Shown: positions 26,913 to 35,955 of the stretch, piece after piece
How the letters are laid out: each line of letters opens with the position of its first letter
Numbering within the stretch: position 1 is the first letter of the stretch
Source: Microbispora sp. ZYX-F-249
Lineage (GTDB): Bacteria; Actinomycetota; Actinomycetes; Streptosporangiales; Streptosporangiaceae
Assembly (NCBI RefSeq): GCF_039649665.1
Contig: NZ_JBDJAW010000001.1
Coordinates: forward strand, 310,001-374,000
Reading direction: 5' to 3'
DNA length: 64,000 nt
Notes under the pieces: model-generated
The model's input: only the letters and a program-made list of their open reading frames with translations
Told to the model about the DNA's origin: nothing
The model's database searches: none
Translations under genes and position numbers: made by a program

Positions 26913-27138
26913 GAAGGTCCTTCCTCGGTGGGCTTTTGGGTCATGTCCCAATAGCGTCCGTTCCTAGCACTTGTCGACACGTCCTGTCTGGAAATTTCAC
27001 AACAATCGCTGGGAGCCGGCTTGTCATCGGCACAACAACCCCGCAAACCCATCGGACTTGACGGGATTGCTGGAACGGTCTTGAATATCGACTAAACCGA
27101 CTGACTTGGTAGGATTCTCTCGGAATAGAGGACACGGC

Positions 27139-28158
27139 ATGAGAGTGCGCGGGCTCGGGGCCATCGCAGCCGCCGTCATGGCGACGACCACCCTGGTCAC
27201 CGCCTGCGGGGGAGACAGCGACGCCGGCGGGGGCGACGGCGGAGGCGGCAAGGTCCGGTTGGCGCTGGTCGCCTACTCCACCCCCCAGGCGGCGTTCGAG
27301 GACATCATCAAGGCGTTCCAGAAGACGCCCGAGGGCAAGAACATCACCTTCACCCAGTCGTTCGGCGCGTCCGGCGACCAGAGCCGCGCCGTGGCGAACG
27401 GCCTCAAGGCGGACATCGTCGAGTTCTCCCTGGAGACCGACATCACCCGGCTCGTGAAGGCCGGCATCGTCGCGGAGGACTGGAACTCCGGTCCCACCGG
27501 GGGGATCCTCACGAAGTCCGTCGTCGTCATCGGCACCCGCAAGGGCAACCCCAAGGGCCTCAAGACCTGGGACGACCTCGTCAAGCCCGAGGTCGAGGTC
27601 ATCACGCCCAACCCGTTCACCTCCGGTGCCGCCCGCTGGAACCTCCTCGCGGGTTACGGCTACAAGTCGAGCAAGGGCGCCGACCAGGCCGCCGGGCTCA
27701 CGTACCTCGACGCGCTGCTCAAGAACGTGCCGGTCCAGGACGACAGCGGCCGCAAGGCGCTGCAGACCTTCACCGGCGGCAAGGGCGACGCGCTCCTCAC
27801 GTACGAGAACGAGGCCATCTTCGCCCAGCAGAACGGCCAGGAGCTGGACTACGTCATTCCGGACTCGACGCTCCTGATCGAGAACCCGGTGGCCGTGACC
27901 AAGAACAGCGCCCACCCCGCGGAGGCCGCGGCCTTCCTCAAGTACCTCTACTCGGTCGAGGCTCAGACGATCTTCGCCAAGAACGGCTACCGCCCGGTCG
28001 TCGACGGCGTGACCGGTTTCGACTGGCCCGCCCCGCCGCAGCTGTTCACGATCCGGGACCTCGGTGGCTGGGACAAGATCACGACCGAGTTCTTCGACGC
28101 GAAGACCGGCAAGGTCGCGGAGATCGAACGCAAGCTCGGCGTGGCGACAGAGAAGTGA
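27139..28158 (+). CDS. Sulfate ABC transporter substrate-binding lipoprotein
   Basis: A 339-residue lipoprotein with lipobox LVTAC near residue 24, followed by a Gly-rich linker and a sulfate/thiosulfate-binding domain: VRLALVAYSTPQAAFEDII, FTQSFGASGDQSRAVANGLKAD, ITPNPFTSGAARWNLLAGYG and LTYENEAIFAQQ, all typical of Sbp/CysP. It captures sulfate outside the cell for the downstream permeases. The ATG has a GAGGA site. The 226-bp leader includes TAGGAT (27110-27115) as a possible -10 element. First gene of a five-gene operon that ends with an Rrf2 regulator. Confidence 0.95.
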   Translation: MRVRGLGAIAAAVMATTTLVTACGGDSDAGGGDGGGGKVRLALVAYSTPQAAFEDIIKAFQKTPEGKNITFTQSFGASGDQSRAVANGLKADIVEFSLETDITRLVKAGIVAEDWNSGPTGGILTKSVVVIGTRKGNPKGLKTWDDLVKPEVEVITPNPFTSGAARWNLLAGYGYKSSKGADQAAGLTYLDALLKNVPVQDDSGRKALQTFTGGKGDALLTYENEAIFAQQNGQELDYVIPDSTLLIENPVAVTKNSAHPAEAAAFLKYLYSVEAQTIFAKNGYRPVVDGVTGFDWPAPPQLFTIRDLGGWDKITTEFFDAKTGKVAEIERKLGVATEK

Positions 28159-28168
28159 CGACGGAGAA

Positions 28169-28963
28169 GTGAGACGGTCACGCGTGGCCGGCGGCACCGC
28201 CGCCGGCCTCGGCATCGCGGTCCTGTATCTGAGCCTCATCGTGCTGATCCCGCTGGCCGCCGTGGTCTGGCGCTCGGCGGACGAGGGGCCCGGATACTTC
28301 TGGCGCTCGGTCACCACCCCCGACGCCTGGGCCGCGCTCACCCTGACCATCGGCGCCTCGGCGCTCGTCGCCCTGGTCAACCTGGTCATGGGCACGGTCA
28401 TCGCCTGGGTGCTGGTCCGCGACCGATTCCCCGGCCGGGCCGTGCTGGACACGATCATCGACCTGCCGTTCGCGCTGCCGACCATCGTCGCCGGTCTCGT
28501 CCTGCTCGCGTTGTACGGCCCGCAGTCCCCCCTCGGGATCAACCTGGCCTACAGCAGGGCCGGAGTCGTGCTGGCGCTGATGTTCGTCACGCTGCCGTTC
28601 GTCGTCCGTACGGTGCAGCCGGTCCTGCTGGAGCTCGACACGGAGATGGAGCAGGCGGCGGCCTCGCTCGGCGCGAAGCCGTTCCAGACCTTCCGCCGGA
28701 TCATCCTGCCGAACCTGATCCCCGCGATGCTGTCGGGCACCGCCCTCGCCTTCACCCGGGCGATCGCCGAGTTCGGCTCGACCGTGCTCATCTCGGGCAA
28801 CCTGCCGTTCAAGACGCAGGTCGCGGCGGTGAACATCTTCAGCCAGATCGAGGGTGACAACACCACGGGCGCGGCCGCGATCTCGACGGTCCTGCTCGTC
28901 GTGGCCCTCGTGGCGCTGATCGCGCTCGACGTCCTGCAACGCTGGGGGAGCCGCCGTGGCTAA
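28169..28963 (+). CDS. cysT: Sulfate ABC transporter permease CysT
   Basis: A 264-residue inner-membrane permease with about six helices. Diagnostic segments are ATLPFVVRTVQPVLLELDTEMEQAAASLGAKPFQTF-like (the EAA loop that couples to CysA), DLPFALPTIVAGLVLLALYGP, and AIAEFGSTVLISGNLPFKT. It starts at a GTG 10 bp after the binding-protein stop and overlaps cysW by 8 bp. Confidence 0.94.
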   Translation: MRRSRVAGGTAAGLGIAVLYLSLIVLIPLAAVVWRSADEGPGYFWRSVTTPDAWAALTLTIGASALVALVNLVMGTVIAWVLVRDRFPGRAVLDTIIDLPFALPTIVAGLVLLALYGPQSPLGINLAYSRAGVVLALMFVTLPFVVRTVQPVLLELDTEMEQAAASLGAKPFQTFRRIILPNLIPAMLSGTALAFTRAIAEFGSTVLISGNLPFKTQVAAVNIFSQIEGDNTTGAAAISTVLLVVALVALIALDVLQRWGSRRG

Positions 28964-29753
28964 GCACGTCCTGCGCCTGGTCGCGGTCGTCTACGTCCTG
29001 TTCCTGCTGATCCTGCCCGTGGGGCTGATCGTCTGGCGGACCTTCGGCGACGGGCTCGGCCCGTTCGCCGAGGCGCTGACCTCCCCGTCGGCCCTGCACG
29101 CGTTCAAGGTGACGCTCACGGTCGCCGGGTGGGCCGTCGTGGCGAACACGATCTTCGGGGTCGGCGCCGCACTGCTGCTCGTCCGGCACGAGTTCCCCGG
29201 CAAGCGGCTGCTGGGGGCGTTCATCGACCTGCCGATGGCCGTCTCGCCGGTCGTCGTCGGGCTCGCGCTCGTCCTCGTGTACGGACGCTTCGCCCCCGTC
29301 GGCGGCCTCCTGGAGAGCTGGGGAATCCAGGTGATCTTCTCCACCCCCGGCATGGTGCTTGCCACGGTGTTCGTGGCGCTGCCGCTCGTCGTGCGTGCCA
29401 TCGTGCCGGTCCTGGAGGAGCTCGGCGACGAGCAGGAGCAGGCCGCGCACACGCTGGGCGCCGGCCGCCTCCAGGTGTTCGCCCGCATCACGCTGCCCGG
29501 CATCCGCTGGGCCCTCGCCTACGGGGTGGTGCTCTGCCTGGCCCGTTCGCTCGGCGAGTACGGCGCGGTCGCGGTGGTTTCCGGCCGCCTCGTGGACCAG
29601 ACCCAGACGCTGACCCTGTTCGTCGAGGAGCGGTTCCAGAACTTCGACCAGCCGGCCGCGTTCGCCGCCGCCACGGCCCTCGCCCTGATCGCCGTGGTCA
29701 CCCTGCTGCTCACCAAGCTCCTGCGCCCGAAGGATCGGTCTCATGGCAATTGA
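28956..29753 (+). CDS. cysW: Sulfate ABC transporter permease CysW
   Basis: A 265-residue permease partner of CysT. It contains [20 protein letters not shown], a coupling loop [21 protein letters not shown], and [20 protein letters not shown] followed by [19 protein letters not shown], the last being typical of CysW. It starts at a GTG that overlaps cysT and its end overlaps cysA by 11 bp. Confidence 0.94.
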   Translation: MAKHVLRLVAVVYVLFLLILPVGLIVWRTFGDGLGPFAEALTSPSALHAFKVTLTVAGWAVVANTIFGVGAALLLVRHEFPGKRLLGAFIDLPMAVSPVVVGLALVLVYGRFAPVGGLLESWGIQVIFSTPGMVLATVFVALPLVVRAIVPVLEELGDEQEQAAHTLGAGRLQVFARITLPGIRWALAYGVVLCLARSLGEYGAVAVVSGRLVDQTQTLTLFVEERFQNFDQPAAFAAATALALIAVVTLLLTKLLRPKDRSHGN

Positions 29754-30705
29754 GGTACGCGACGTGAACAAGTCGTTCGGGGCCACGCCGGTCCTGCGCG
29801 ACGTGTCGCTGGACGTCGCCGCGGGGTCGCTCACCGCGCTGCTCGGCCCGAGCGGCGGGGGCAAGTCGACGCTGCTGCGGGTGATCGCCGGTCTGGAACG
29901 GCCCGACACCGGCGCGGTCCGGATCTCCGGCGTAGACGCCACCCGGCTGTCCCCGCAGCGGCGCAACGTCGGCTTCGTGTTCCAGCACTACGCCGCCTTC
30001 AAGCACCTCACGGTCTTCCGCAACGTGGCCTTCGGGCTGGAGATCCGCAAGCGGCCCAAGGACGAGATCCGCAAGCGGGTGATGGAGCTGCTGGAGCTGG
30101 TCCACCTGGAGAAACTGGCCGACCGCTACCCGTCCCAGCTGTCGGGAGGCCAGCGCCAGCGCATGGCCCTGGCCCGGGCGCTCGCGGTGGAGCCCGAGGT
30201 GCTGCTGCTGGACGAGCCGTTCGGCGCCCTGGACGCGCAGGTGCGCAAGGAGTTGCGGGCGTGGCTGCGCCGGCTGCACGACGAGGTCCACGTCACCACC
30301 GTGTTCGTCACCCACGACCAGGAGGAGGCCATCGAGGTCGCCGACACGATCGTGGTGCTGGCCGGGGGCGAGGTCGTGCAGGCCGGCAGCCCCGGCGAGG
30401 TGTACGACAACCCGGCCAACCCGTTCGTCATGCGCTTCCTGGGCCCGGTCACCGAGCTCGGCGGCAACCTGGTCCGCCCGCACGACATCGAGATCAGCCA
30501 GGACCCCGTCGAGGGCGGCTCGCCCGCCGTGGTCTCCCGCGTCGTACGGCTCGGCTTCGAGGTGCGCGTGGAGGTGGAGATCGGCGGGCAGGACGCGTGG
30601 GTCCAGGTGACGCGGGAGCAGGCCGACCGGCTCGGTCTCGGGCCGGGCGACACCGTGCACCTGCGGCCCGCGCCCGGCGCCCGGTCCCTGGCCCTCGCGC
30701 TGTGA
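29743..30705 (+). CDS. cysA: Sulfate ABC transporter ATPase CysA
   Basis: A 320-residue ATPase of the sulfate importer: Walker [15 protein letters not shown]-loop [16 protein letters not shown], signature [15 protein letters not shown], Walker [15 protein letters not shown], switch [11 protein letters not shown]. The [12 protein letters not shown] motif is characteristic of CysA. The C-terminal TOBE-like regulatory region (LVRPHDIEI) is short, giving a total length below the about 365 residues of E. coli CysA. Fourth gene of the operon. Confidence 0.95.
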   Translation: MAIEVRDVNKSFGATPVLRDVSLDVAAGSLTALLGPSGGGKSTLLRVIAGLERPDTGAVRISGVDATRLSPQRRNVGFVFQHYAAFKHLTVFRNVAFGLEIRKRPKDEIRKRVMELLELVHLEKLADRYPSQLSGGQRQRMALARALAVEPEVLLLDEPFGALDAQVRKELRAWLRRLHDEVHVTTVFVTHDQEEAIEVADTIVVLAGGEVVQAGSPGEVYDNPANPFVMRFLGPVTELGGNLVRPHDIEISQDPVEGGSPAVVSRVVRLGFEVRVEVEIGGQDAWVQVTREQADRLGLGPGDTVHLRPAPGARSLALAL

Positions 30706-30734
30706 CGGACACAATGACGGACGCTGTGTGAGCC

Positions 30735-31127
30735 ATGCGGCTTTCCGTACGGACCCAGTACGCCCTGCGCGCCGCCGCCGAACTGGCCGCGGCGGCGCCG
30801 GGGCCGGTTCCGGCCGAGCGGATCGCGGCCGCGCAGCGCATTCCGCGGCGGTTCCTCGACAACATCCTGCTGCAGATGCGGCGGGCCGGCCTCATCAACA
30901 GCCAGCGCGGGCCCGACGGCGGCTACTGGCTCGCGCGGCCCGCCGAGCAGATCACGCTCGCCGACGTCGTGTTCATCATGGAGGGGGCGCCGCAGGACAG
31001 CGAGGGTTTCCACGGCGTCGCCGAACCGCTGGGATACGTCTGGACGGCGCTGCGCGACCACGAGCAGGCGACGCTCACCGAGGTCACACTCGCCCACATC
31101 GCGACGGGAGCGCTGCCACCCCTCTGA
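30735..31127 (+). CDS. Rrf2-family regulator without Fe-S cysteines
   Basis: A 130-residue winged-helix regulator. MRLSVRTQYALRAAAELA and IPRRFLDNILLQMRRAGLINSQRGPDGGYWLARP are the classic Rrf2 DNA-binding signature. It has no cysteine, so it cannot hold the Fe-S cluster of IscR or NsrR; that matches the CymR branch, which senses cysteine metabolism through the CysK complex. Location 30 bp behind cysA suggests it controls sulfate uptake and is made with it. I do not see a convincing dyad in the operon leader. Confidence 0.9.
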   Translation: MRLSVRTQYALRAAAELAAAAPGPVPAERIAAAQRIPRRFLDNILLQMRRAGLINSQRGPDGGYWLARPAEQITLADVVFIMEGAPQDSEGFHGVAEPLGYVWTALRDHEQATLTEVTLAHIATGALPPL

Positions 31128-31165
31128 CGGCGCCCCTCTGATCCCGGTTTGTGCAAGACTCCGCT

Positions 31166-32623
31166 ATGGGTACTGCTGGGCAGCTCATCGTCGGGCGATA
31201 CCGGCTGGTCCGCGCCCTCGGCCACGGCCGCGCCGGGCTGGTGTGGGAGGGCCGCGACACGCTGCTCGACCGGCCCGTCGCGATCCGCGAGATCCTGCTG
31301 CCCCCCGATCTGAGCGAGACCGCGCGGCTGCGGCTCGTCCAGCGGATCTCCCGCGAGGTCCGCCAGGCCGAACGGCTGCGCCATCCCCACATCGCCGCCG
31401 TCCACGACGTCGCCGAAGAGAACGACACGCCGTACGTCGTGACGGAACTGGTTCCCTCGCGCTCACTCGACGGGGTGGTCTCCGGCGACGGGCCCCTGCC
31501 CGCCGCCGAGGCCGCGCGCATCGCCCGCGCGGTGCTGTCCGCGCTCACGCACGCCCACGCGGACGGCGTACGGCACGGCGACGTCCGGCCGGCCAACGTG
31601 CTCCTCGCGCACGACGGGCGGGTGCTGCTCGCCGACTTCGGCGTGTCGATCCCGGCCACCGACCCGGCGTTCGCCCGCGCTCCGGAGACCGGCGACCGGG
31701 GGCCCCGGACGTACCTCGCCCCCGAACGGGCCGCCGGCGGCCCGCGCACGGTCGCCGCCGACCTGTGGTCGCTGGGCGCCACCCTCCACCTGGCCGTCAC
31801 CGGCCGGCCGCCGTCCGTCCCTCCGGGACCGCTCGAGGAGACGCCCGAGGAGCTCCGCGCGGTGCTGACCGGGCTGCTGGCCCGGGAGCCCCGGCGGCGG
31901 ATCGACGCGGAGACCGCCGACCGCCTGCTCGCCGAGGTCGAACCGCCCGCCCCGGACCGGCCCGTACGCCGGGGGCCCGGCCGTACCCGGCTCCTCACCG
32001 GACTGGCGGCGGGCGTCCTGGTCGCGTGCGCGGTAGGGGGATGGGCGGTGCTGCGGCCCGGCGGTCACGAAGGCCGGGCCGGGACCGGGGCGGTCGCCTC
32101 CCCCGTCTCCCCGTCGGCGTCCGTCACTTCGCCGGCGTCCGTCACTTCGCCGGCGTCCGGCCGGCGGCTGAAGCTGAGGTGGCACACGTCCGGCGCCGGG
32201 TGGCGGGCCGGCGTGCCCCGCGGCTGGACCCGTGAGGAGGGGCCGTACTCGACCTCGTGGCGCTCGCCGGACGGCGCGGCGGCGTTCACGGTGGAGGTGA
32301 CCGCGCAGCGCGGCACCGACCCTCTGGCGGCGCTCGGCGAGGCGGAGGAGATTCTCCGCCCGGCCGCCAAGTCCTACCGGCGGTTCCGGCTCGAGTCCGT
32401 GAGCGACGAGCACGGTCCCGCCGCCGACTGGGAGTTCGCCTGGATTCCGCGCAAGGCGTCCGCCCGGGACCATCTGGCCAAGGGAGTGGAGTATCGCCAG
32501 TACCGCCGGGTGATCTCCACGGGCACGACGACGAGCGTGCTCACCTGGACCACCCCCGCCGCCGGGTGGGATGCCCTGCGGCCCACGCTCGCCAAGGTGC
32601 TCTCGCTCTTCCGACCGGCCTGA
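31166..32623 (+). CDS. Membrane Ser/Thr protein kinase-like protein with altered catalytic residues
   Basis: A 485-residue PknB-like protein: kinase domain (about 1-265), one transmembrane helix (LLTGLAAGVLVACAVGGWAVL), a Ser/Pro/Thr linker and an extracellular domain of about 150 residues. The glycine loop (LGHGRAGLVWEG) and DFG (Asp157) are intact. However, the VAIK lysine is arginine (VAIRE, Arg41), HRD is HGD (His137-Asp139) and the following DxKPxN is DVRPAN. The lysine loss usually abolishes phosphotransfer, so it may be a pseudokinase or a weak kinase. The linker contains an 18-bp direct repeat. The ATG at 31166 lacks a clear ribosome site. Confidence 0.85.
   Translation: MGTAGQLIVGRYRLVRALGHGRAGLVWEGRDTLLDRPVAIREILLPPDLSETARLRLVQRISREVRQAERLRHPHIAAVHDVAEENDTPYVVTELVPSRSLDGVVSGDGPLPAAEAARIARAVLSALTHAHADGVRHGDVRPANVLLAHDGRVLLADFGVSIPATDPAFARAPETGDRGPRTYLAPERAAGGPRTVAADLWSLGATLHLAVTGRPPSVPPGPLEETPEELRAVLTGLLAREPRRRIDAETADRLLAEVEPPAPDRPVRRGPGRTRLLTGLAAGVLVACAVGGWAVLRPGGHEGRAGTGAVASPVSPSASVTSPASVTSPASGRRLKLRWHTSGAGWRAGVPRGWTREEGPYSTSWRSPDGAAAFTVEVTAQRGTDPLAALGEAEEILRPAAKSYRRFRLESVSDEHGPAADWEFAWIPRKASARDHLAKGVEYRQYRRVISTGTTTSVLTWTTPAAGWDALRPTLAKVLSLFRPA
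32117..32152 (+). repeat. 18-bp in-frame tandem repeat in the kinase linker
   Basis: Two perfect copies of an 18-bp unit beginning GCGTCCGTCACTTC encode a repeated Ala-Ser-Val-Thr-Ser-Pro in the extracellular linker. Copy number changes would alter linker length by six residues. Confidence 0.9.
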
Positions 32624-32673
32624 AATCCGCCCGCGCCGTTCCCTGCTGTGTCATGATGACGCACGAGTGAAAG

Positions 32674-32688
32674 TGACAACGGTTTTCA
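32674..32688. promoter_or_regulatory. Zur-like 7-1-7 dyad before the CooC-like gene
   Basis: TGACAAC-G-GTTTTCA: a 15-bp dyad with six of seven base pairs symmetrical, flanked by TGAAA and TTTCA. It matches the form of actinobacterial Zur boxes (7-1-7, TGAAAAT-G-ATTTTCA). It ends 19 bp before the ATG at 32708 and would cover the promoter, so zinc-loaded Zur could repress the gene. Fur-type boxes are similar and cannot be excluded. Confidence 0.5.
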
Positions 32689-32707
32689 TTTCATCTTGGG
32701 GGGCCGT

Positions 32708-33652
32708 ATGCGAGTGGCGTTCGTCGGCAAGGGCGGAAGCGGCAAGACCACGCTGTCGTCGCTGTTCGCGAGATACGCGACGCGGAGAGGGCCGGTCGTC
32801 GCCATCGACGCCGACATCAACCAGCACCTCGGCCTGGCCCTGGGCCTGCCTGTGGACGCGGCCGAGCCACCGCCTCCGCTGGGCGGGATGCTCACCGAGA
32901 TCAAGGACTACCTGCGCGGCGACAATCCGTTGATCCGCGACGCGGCCTCCATGGTCAAGACGACCCCGCCGGGGCGCGGCTCGCGGCTGATCCGGCTGGA
33001 CGACCCGTTCTTCCCGTCCCGCCGTGTCGAGGGCGTCTCGCTCATGGTCACCGGCCCGTTCGAGGAGGACGACCTCGGCGTCGCCTGCTACCACTCCAAG
33101 CTCGGCGCGGTCGAGCTCTACCTCAACCACCTGGTCGACGGCCCCGGCGAGTACGTCGTGGTGGACATGACCGCCGGGGCGGACTCCTTCGCCTCCGGGT
33201 TGTTCACCCGGTTCGACCTCACGATCCTGGTCGCCGAGCCGACCCGGCAGGGCGTGAGCGTCTACCGGCAGTATCGCGACCACGCCGCCGGGTTCGACGT
33301 CCAGATCGCCGTCGTGGGCAACAAGGTCCACTCGCCGGAGGACGTCGGCTTCCTCCGCGAGCACGTCGGCGACGACCTGCTGACCTGGTTCGGCCACTCC
33401 CCCGCCATCCGCGGCATGGAGCAGGGCCGGCCGTTCACGCTCGACGACCTGGAGCCCGCCGGCCGCCAGGCCCTCGCCACCCTGCTCGACCGGCTCGACG
33501 CGCAGCCCAAGGACTGGCCGAAGTTCGGCAGGCAGGCGGCCGAATTCCACCTCAGGAACGCCCACGCGTGGGCGAACCGCGCCACCGGACAGGACCTGGC
33601 CGCACAGATCGACCCCGGCTTCGTGTACGGCCCCGCCGTCGCCACCCAATGA
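32708..33652 (+). CDS. CooC/MinD-like P-loop ATPase, possible metal-centre chaperone
   Basis: A 314-residue SIMIBI ATPase. MRVAFVGKGGSGKTTLSSLF has the deviant Walker A motif with the signature lysine (residues 7-15), the switch I region is VVAIDADINQHLGLALGLP, and VVVDMTAGADS serves as Walker B. This arrangement is that of CooC, a nickel-insertion ATPase, rather than ParA. CooC binds metal with a Cys-x-Cys pair; here the equivalent region has VACYHSK (Cys127, His129). It is preceded by a Zur-like box and lies about 95 bp before an SCO5389-family gene. A role in metal handling is plausible but not proven; other ParA-like roles remain possible. Confidence 0.8.
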   Translation: MRVAFVGKGGSGKTTLSSLFARYATRRGPVVAIDADINQHLGLALGLPVDAAEPPPPLGGMLTEIKDYLRGDNPLIRDAASMVKTTPPGRGSRLIRLDDPFFPSRRVEGVSLMVTGPFEEDDLGVACYHSKLGAVELYLNHLVDGPGEYVVVDMTAGADSFASGLFTRFDLTILVAEPTRQGVSVYRQYRDHAAGFDVQIAVVGNKVHSPEDVGFLREHVGDDLLTWFGHSPAIRGMEQGRPFTLDDLEPAGRQALATLLDRLDAQPKDWPKFGRQAAEFHLRNAHAWANRATGQDLAAQIDPGFVYGPAVATQ

Positions 33653-33748
33653 ACGTGTCGCCTCCGCGCCACATGGAGACCCGGCGCGTTCGATCTACCG
33701 TCAACTGCGTCCCCGCTCTCTGAGCAGACGCCGAGAGGAGAACAGCTC

Positions 33749-34135
33749 ATGTCGCTGTCCGTGCCCAACGACCTGCTCGACCAGGCCCGCGCCGGTGAGG
33801 TGGACGACGCGGCCTTCGTCGCCTGCGTCCGCGACTCCCTGCCGTACGCCTGGGCGACGATCACCGCACTGGTCGAGCGGCGGGACCGGTCCGGCGCCGA
33901 CTTCGCCGACAACCAGGTGCCGCCGCCCGACGAGACCGCCCGTGGTCAGCTGCTGCGCTGCCTGGCCAGCGACGCGATGCGCGGCGCCCTCGAAAGGCAC
34001 TTCGGCGTACGGCTGGCCTTCCAGAACTGCCACCGCGTCGCCGTGTTCCGGCCGGAGGCCACCGACGCCTACCGCGAGTTCGTCACGCCCCGCGCGCAGA
34101 TCCTGAACCAGAGCCCGGAACTGGTCGACTGCTGA
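33749..34135 (+). CDS. SCO5389-family protein, function unknown
   Basis: A 128-residue protein closely resembling the Streptomyces SCO5389 family: MSLSVPNDLLDQARAGEVDD, FVACVRDSLPYAWATI, FADNQVPPPDETARGQLLR, MRGALERHFGVRLAFQNCHRVAVF and the ending QILNQSPELVDC. The conserved residues include Cys in CVRDSLPYAW and QNCHR, and a C-terminal cysteine. No biochemical function is known to me. It follows the CooC-like ATPase on the same strand with its own AGAGGAGAA ribosome site. Confidence 0.9.
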   Translation: MSLSVPNDLLDQARAGEVDDAAFVACVRDSLPYAWATITALVERRDRSGADFADNQVPPPDETARGQLLRCLASDAMRGALERHFGVRLAFQNCHRVAVFRPEATDAYREFVTPRAQILNQSPELVDC

Positions 34136-34166
34136 CCTGATGTCCGGCCGGGGGCGGCGCTCCGGT

Positions 34167-35174
34167 TCACACCGCCCCCGGCTCGCTTCGCCGCACCGCG
34201 GGAAGCACCTCGGCGCCGAGGCGGGCGATGTTCTCCAGCGTCCGCACGCGGTCCCCGGCGCCCTCGACCATCAGGATGAGGTGCCGCAGCCCGGTCCGCG
34301 CCACCGTCGTGGTGATCTTCTCCACACAGTGCTCCGCGGATCCCACGGGGTGGATCCGGCACAGCAGGTCCACGTACTCCGGAATGTCGCGCCGCGGCGG
34401 CGGCCGGCCGTCCACGGGAACGTATCCGGCCAGTCCCGGCCCGAGCCAGCGCGGCAACGACTCCCGCATCTCCCGTACGGCCTGCTCGGTCGTGTCCGCG
34501 ACATAGCCGAGCGCGGCTCCCACATGGGCTGCCGGGGGCGCCTCGTCGGCGGCGTACGCGTCGTAGGCGGCGACCATCTCCGCCCGCTCCTCGTCGCCGA
34601 TGTGCAAGCCGAGCAGCATGGGCAGCCCCCGCTGGGCGGCGAGCCGGACCGTGCCGTCCGACGTGCAGGCGACGACCGGCGACATCCGGGCCTGCGGGAC
34701 CATCGAGACCTCCCGGAACCGGAAGAACTCGCCGTCCGCCGCCACCGGGCCGCCGTTCAGGGCCGCGCACAGCAGATCGAGCGCTTCGGGGAAACCCCGC
34801 TCGAACCTCGCCGTGCCGGTGCCGAAGACCTCAAGCTCCAGCCACGGGCCCCCACGCCCGACACCGAGCCGGAACCTGCCGTCCGACACGTGATGGAGAA
34901 TCGCCGCCTGCTCCGCCAGCGCGATCGGATGCTGAGCCGACAGCACGCTGACCGCCGTCCCCACCGTGATCTGTGAAGTCCGGCCGAGCGCCACGGCCGC
35001 CAGCGTCACCGCCGACGGGCACACGCCGTACGACATGAAGTGGTGCTCGGCGATCCAGGCGTCGTCGAAGCCGGCCCTTTCGGCGGCCTCGATCGCCTCC
35101 ACCGTGCCGCGCAGCACGTCCCCGGGCGCCCTGCCCGGAAAACCTGCCGCGACGAGGAAGACCCCGATCCTCAT
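34167..35174 (-). CDS. LLM-class flavin-dependent oxidoreductase
   Basis: A 335-residue luciferase-like monooxygenase-fold protein: GVFLVAAGFPGR at the start, FDDAWIAEHHFMSYGVCPSAV (the EHHF motif of luciferase-like FMN enzymes), ISVGTAVSVLSAQHPI-like strand, and SDGRFRLGVGRGGPWLELEVFG. The EHHF motif suggests FMN rather than F420 use. It is 16 bp downstream of an SDR gene on the same strand; the pair may act in one degradation or detoxification route of unknown substrate. Confidence 0.88.
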   Translation of the reverse strand: MRIGVFLVAAGFPGRAPGDVLRGTVEAIEAAERAGFDDAWIAEHHFMSYGVCPSAVTLAAVALGRTSQITVGTAVSVLSAQHPIALAEQAAILHHVSDGRFRLGVGRGGPWLELEVFGTGTARFERGFPEALDLLCAALNGGPVAADGEFFRFREVSMVPQARMSPVVACTSDGTVRLAAQRGLPMLLGLHIGDEERAEMVAAYDAYAADEAPPAAHVGAALGYVADTTEQAVREMRESLPRWLGPGLAGYVPVDGRPPPRRDIPEYVDLLCRIHPVGSAEHCVEKITTTVARTGLRHLILMVEGAGDRVRTLENIARLGAEVLPAVRRSEPGAV

Positions 35175-35190
35175 GCCTACGGCCGCGCCC

Positions 35191-35955
35191 CTACCGCGGG
35201 CCGCCGTTGACGTACAACGTCTGGCCCGTGACGTACGACGCGTCGTCCGAGGCGAAGAACGCCACCACCGACGCGATCTCGGTCGGCTGTGCTACCCGCC
35301 GCAACGGCACCGCCTGCGCCATCGTGGCCTGGTGCTCCTCCGGCGTCACCCCGAGTCGCACGGCCGTCGCCTCGGTCATCGGCGTCGCGACGTACCCGGG
35401 CGCGACCGCGTTCACCCGCACGCCGAACGGGCCCAGCTCGATCGCCATGGTCGCGGTCAGCCCCTGGATGCCCGCCTTGGCCGCCGAATAGTTGGCCTGC
35501 CCCCGGTTCCCCAGCGCCGACCGGCTCGACAGGTTGACGATCGCTCCCGCCCGCTGCTCCACCATGTGCTTCTGTACGGCCCGGCTCATGAGGAAGACGC
35601 CCTTGAGGTTCACGTCCACGACCTTGTCCCAGTCTTCCTCCGACATACGGAACAGCAGGTTGTCGCGGGTGAGCCCGGCGTTGTTCACCAGCACGTCGAT
35701 CCGCCCGAACTCGCCCATCACGCCCGCCACCAGCGCCTCGACCTGACCACTGTCGGAGACGTCACATCCGAACGCGACCGCCCTCCCCCCGGTCACAGTG
35801 ATCTCGTCCACGATCGAGGCGCACCGGTCCGCCGTAAGGTCCACGCACGCCACCGCCGCACCTTCCGCCGCCAGCCGACGTGCGATCGCCGCCCCGATCC
35901 CCCGCGCCGCACCCGTGACCACCGCGAACTTCCCGACGAACCGTGACATCGACAT
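35191..35955 (-). CDS. Short-chain dehydrogenase/reductase, FabG-like
   Basis: A 254-residue classical SDR: cofactor motif TGAARGIG, NNAG at LVNNAGLTRDN, catalytic serine in IVNLSSRSALGNRGQANYSAAKAG (Ser, Tyr and Lys present) and C-terminal SYVTGQTLYVNGG. It resembles 3-oxoacyl-ACP reductases; acidic residue after the second strand (CVDLTADR) favours NAD over NADP. The ATG at 35955 follows a GAGGAGG site by 6 bp, which selects it over two upstream codons. First gene of a two-gene operon with the LLM enzyme. Confidence 0.9.
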   Translation of the reverse strand: MSMSRFVGKFAVVTGAARGIGAAIARRLAAEGAAVACVDLTADRCASIVDEITVTGGRAVAFGCDVSDSGQVEALVAGVMGEFGRIDVLVNNAGLTRDNLLFRMSEEDWDKVVDVNLKGVFLMSRAVQKHMVEQRAGAIVNLSSRSALGNRGQANYSAAKAGIQGLTATMAIELGPFGVRVNAVAPGYVATPMTEATAVRLGVTPEEHQATMAQAVPLRRVAQPTEIASVVAFFASDDASYVTGQTLYVNGGPR

